Source of the DNA: an uncultured Clostridia bacterium
GTDB taxonomy: Bacteria > Bacillota > Clostridia > Christensenellales > Aristaeellaceae
NCBI GenBank assembly: GCA_934636425.1
Contig: CAKUAV010000136.1
Coordinates: 1-8,244 of the forward strand
Length of the DNA: 8,244 nt
Reading direction: 5' to 3'
Part shown: positions 7,306 to 8,244 of the stretch, one piece after another
Layout of the letters: the number at the start of each line of letters is the position of its first letter
Numbering within the stretch: the stretch's first letter is position 1
Position numbers and translations under genes: made by a program
The notes under the pieces: generated by a model
Told to the model about the DNA's origin: nothing
Database searches by the model: none
Seen by the model: only the letters and a program-made list of their open reading frames with translations

Positions 7306-7316
7306 CGATGTACAAT
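7288..7316 (+). promoter_or_regulatory. Sigma-A-type promoter of the secreted OB-like protein gene
   Basis: TTGATT (7288-7293) and TACAAT (7311-7316, five of six consensus bases) are separated by exactly 17 nt. Transcription should begin near 7323, giving a leader of about 52 nt. The -35 box overlaps the binding-protein stop codon and forms the start of the right arm of the 18-bp inverted repeat. This supports the downstream gene being its own unit, though read-through from the ABC operon is not excluded. Confidence 0.65.
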
Positions 7317-7323
7317 AGGCATG

Positions 7324-7340
7324 TCCGCCGAAGAGGCGGA
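7324..7340 (+). other. Small hairpin at the predicted mRNA 5' end
   Basis: TCCGCC (7324-7329) and GGCGGA (7335-7340) form a perfect 6-bp G/C-rich stem around a 5-nt GAAGA loop. It begins within a base or two of the transcription start expected from the TACAAT box. A hairpin at the extreme 5' end is a known way of protecting an mRNA from 5'-dependent decay, which would suit an abundant product. The stem is visible; the stabilising role is inferred. Confidence 0.45.
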
Positions 7341-7374
7341 GGAAACAGACGACAAATGAAAGGAAGTCTGAATC

Positions 7375-8100
7375 ATGAAGAAGTTTTTCGCCATGCTGCT
7401 GGTTCTCGTGCTCGCGCTGTCCTGCTGCGCCGCGTTCGCCGAGGAGACCGAGAAGGAAGTCAAGTCCGAGGGCGTTATGACCTATGAAGAGTACGTCGCC
7501 GCCGACGTCGATTCCGAGGTCGTCATCGAGGCCTATGTTCAGGCCAAGCAGTCCTGGTGGGACGATAAGGCCACCGTGTACACGCAGGATCGCGACGGCG
7601 CGTATTTCTGCTACAACATGACCTGCTCCGAGGAGGATTACGCCAAGCTGGTTCCCGGCACCAAGATCAAGGTGACCGGCTTCAAGAGCGAGTGGGCGGG
7701 CGAGGTCGAGATCATCGACGCGACCTTCGAAATCGAAGAGAGCGAGCCCTATGTCGCCGAGGCGCTGGACGTGACCGAGCTGCTGGGTACCGACGAGCTG
7801 ATCGCGCATCAGAACGAGTTCGTTTCCTTCAAGGGTCTGACCGTCGAGGCCTATGACGAGAACGGCGCGGCGTTCGCCTACAAGAACGAAGCCGAGAAGA
7901 CCGACGATCTGTACTTCAAGGCCTCCTACAACGGCAACACCTATGATTTCTGCGTCGAGTACTATCTCTGCGGCAGCGACACCGAGGTCTACAAGGCCGT
8001 CGAGGCGCTGAATGTCGGCGACGTCGTCGATCTGGAGGGCTTCCTCTACTGGTACGAGGGCGCCAATCCCCATGTCACCGCTCTGACCGTCGCGAAGTAA
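7375..8100 (+). CDS. Secreted acidic protein with two OB-like domains, function unknown
   Basis: 241 residues with a signal peptide (MKKFF, hydrophobic core, likely cut after AFA at residue 22). C17 does not sit in a proper lipobox, so it is more likely released than lipidated. The mature part is strongly acidic and seems to hold two similar beta-barrel units, about 34-121 and 130-240. Each starts with a V-rich strand (SEVVIEAYVQAK; NEFVSFKGLTVEAY) and ends with a matching pattern, LVPGTKIKVTGF (92-103) and LNVGDVVDLEGF (212-223), as in OB folds. Each unit has two cysteines (C79/C84 and C193/C199). No catalytic motif is apparent. AAAGGAAG lies about 9 nt before the ATG. All six isoleucines use ATC, whereas the binding-protein gene uses ATA at several sites, suggesting selection for high expression. 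Own promoter and terminator make it monocistronic. The OB assignment is by pattern only. Confidence 0.85.
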   Translation: MKKFFAMLLVLVLALSCCAAFAEETEKEVKSEGVMTYEEYVAADVDSEVVIEAYVQAKQSWWDDKATVYTQDRDGAYFCYNMTCSEEDYAKLVPGTKIKVTGFKSEWAGEVEIIDATFEIEESEPYVAEALDVTELLGTDELIAHQNEFVSFKGLTVEAYDENGAAFAYKNEAEKTDDLYFKASYNGNTYDFCVEYYLCGSDTEVYKAVEALNVGDVVDLEGFLYWYEGANPHVTALTVAK

Positions 8101-8110
8101 TCGCATTCAC

Positions 8111-8149
8111 AAATCTCGCTGCGTCCATACGGATGCGGCGGGATTTTTT
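8111..8149 (+). terminator. Intrinsic terminator after the secreted protein gene
   Basis: AATCTCGCTGCGTCC (8112-8126) pairs with GGATGCGGCGGGATT (8131-8145) around an ATAC loop: 15 bp in RNA with three G-U pairs and no mismatch. The stem merges into a six-T run (8144-8149). It begins 11 nt after the stop codon. This is a textbook Rho-independent terminator for a plus-strand transcript. Confidence 0.93.
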
Positions 8150-8153
8150 GCGT

Positions 8154-8173
8154 CCGGCGTTTTTTCGCGCCGG
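8154..8173. repeat. Short hairpin with a T-run in its loop
   Basis: CCGGCG (8154-8159) and CGCCGG (8168-8173) form a perfect 6-bp stem; the 8-nt loop contains six consecutive T (8160-8165). It lies just after the main terminator. With the T-run in the loop and not after the stem it is not a normal terminator in either direction, although the T-run could act as a second release site. No gene is visible from here to the right edge. Confidence 0.35.
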
Positions 8174-8244
8174 CGCGGCGATAAGTGCCTGCCGGTTTTA
8201 GCCCCGGCACAGGCGTTTCTGCGCGCGGGGGAACGGCGGAGGGC

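Noticed and set aside
7375..7446. Lipoprotein signal in the secreted protein (cysteines 17 and 18)
   Set aside because: The residues before C17 are A-L-S, lacking the usual L at -3, and C18 would need C at -1. The AFA-EE site fits signal peptidase I better.
7356..7487. Small upstream open frame starting at ATG 7356
   Set aside because: The nearest GGAGG is 13 nt away, the frame runs out of phase through the real gene, and the product is a basic, motif-free shadow.
7231..8106. 291-codon minus-strand open frame opposite the secreted protein gene
   Set aside because: It is low-complexity (L, G, V, D) and antisense to a gene with a signal peptide, ribosome binding site, promoter and terminator on the other strand; the terminator T-run also has the plus-strand polarity.
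8185..8214. Further hairpin possibilities (GTGCC/GGCAC, GCCTGCCGG/CCGGCACAGGC)
   Set aside because: The best form needs a 2-nt bulge and has no T-run on either side; G/C-rich sequence gives such pairings easily.
1..8244. CRISPR array, tRNA/rRNA, insertion sequence, phage or toxin-antitoxin genes
   Set aside because: I saw no repeat-spacer pattern, cloverleaf, terminal inverted repeats or transposase, and every large region is accounted for by the six genes listed.

Overview
The window looks like chromosomal DNA of a high-G+C Gram-positive bacterium, most likely a gut-type Clostridia/Firmicutes member. The signs are G/C-rich codon third positions, strong GGAGG-type ribosome binding sites, sigma-A-like TTGACA/TATAAT promoters with 17-nt spacers, a lipobox lipoprotein as sugar-binding protein, and a stem plus T-run terminator. 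The genus cannot be read from the sequence.

Layout. Bases 1-2597 (minus strand) hold most of a cytoplasmic GH38 alpha-mannosidase whose C-terminal end runs off the left edge. A 208-base divergent intergenic region (2598-2805) carries one good promoter for each direction. To the right, on the plus strand, lies a tightly packed carbohydrate ABC importer operon: ATPase (2806-3906), two permeases (3903-4793 and 4806-5675) and a lipoprotein solute-binding protein (5672-7291). Two of its three junctions are 4-nt ATGA overlaps. After an 83-base gap with its own promoter comes a separately transcribed small secreted protein (7375-8100) that appears to hold two OB-like beta-barrel domains, closed by a clear intrinsic terminator (8111-8149). 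The last 95 bases hold no gene that I can see.

How the parts fit. The divergent pair reads as a mannoside catabolic unit. The lipoprotein captures a glycan fragment outside the cell, the two permeases and the dedicated ATPase import it, and the alpha-mannosidase, which has no signal peptide, trims mannose from it in the cytoplasm. The substrate is inferred from the neighbouring enzyme; the transporter sequence alone says only 'carbohydrate, CUT1-type'.

Most of the window is a recognisable sugar-uptake locus, not a new defence or mobile system. The parts worth a second look are a binding protein that seems anchored at both ends (N-terminal lipid, C-terminal transmembrane helix), a long inverted repeat spanning that gene's stop codon and the -35 box of the next gene, a dyad covering the ABC promoter, and the uncharacterised two-domain secreted protein with its distinctive codon use.
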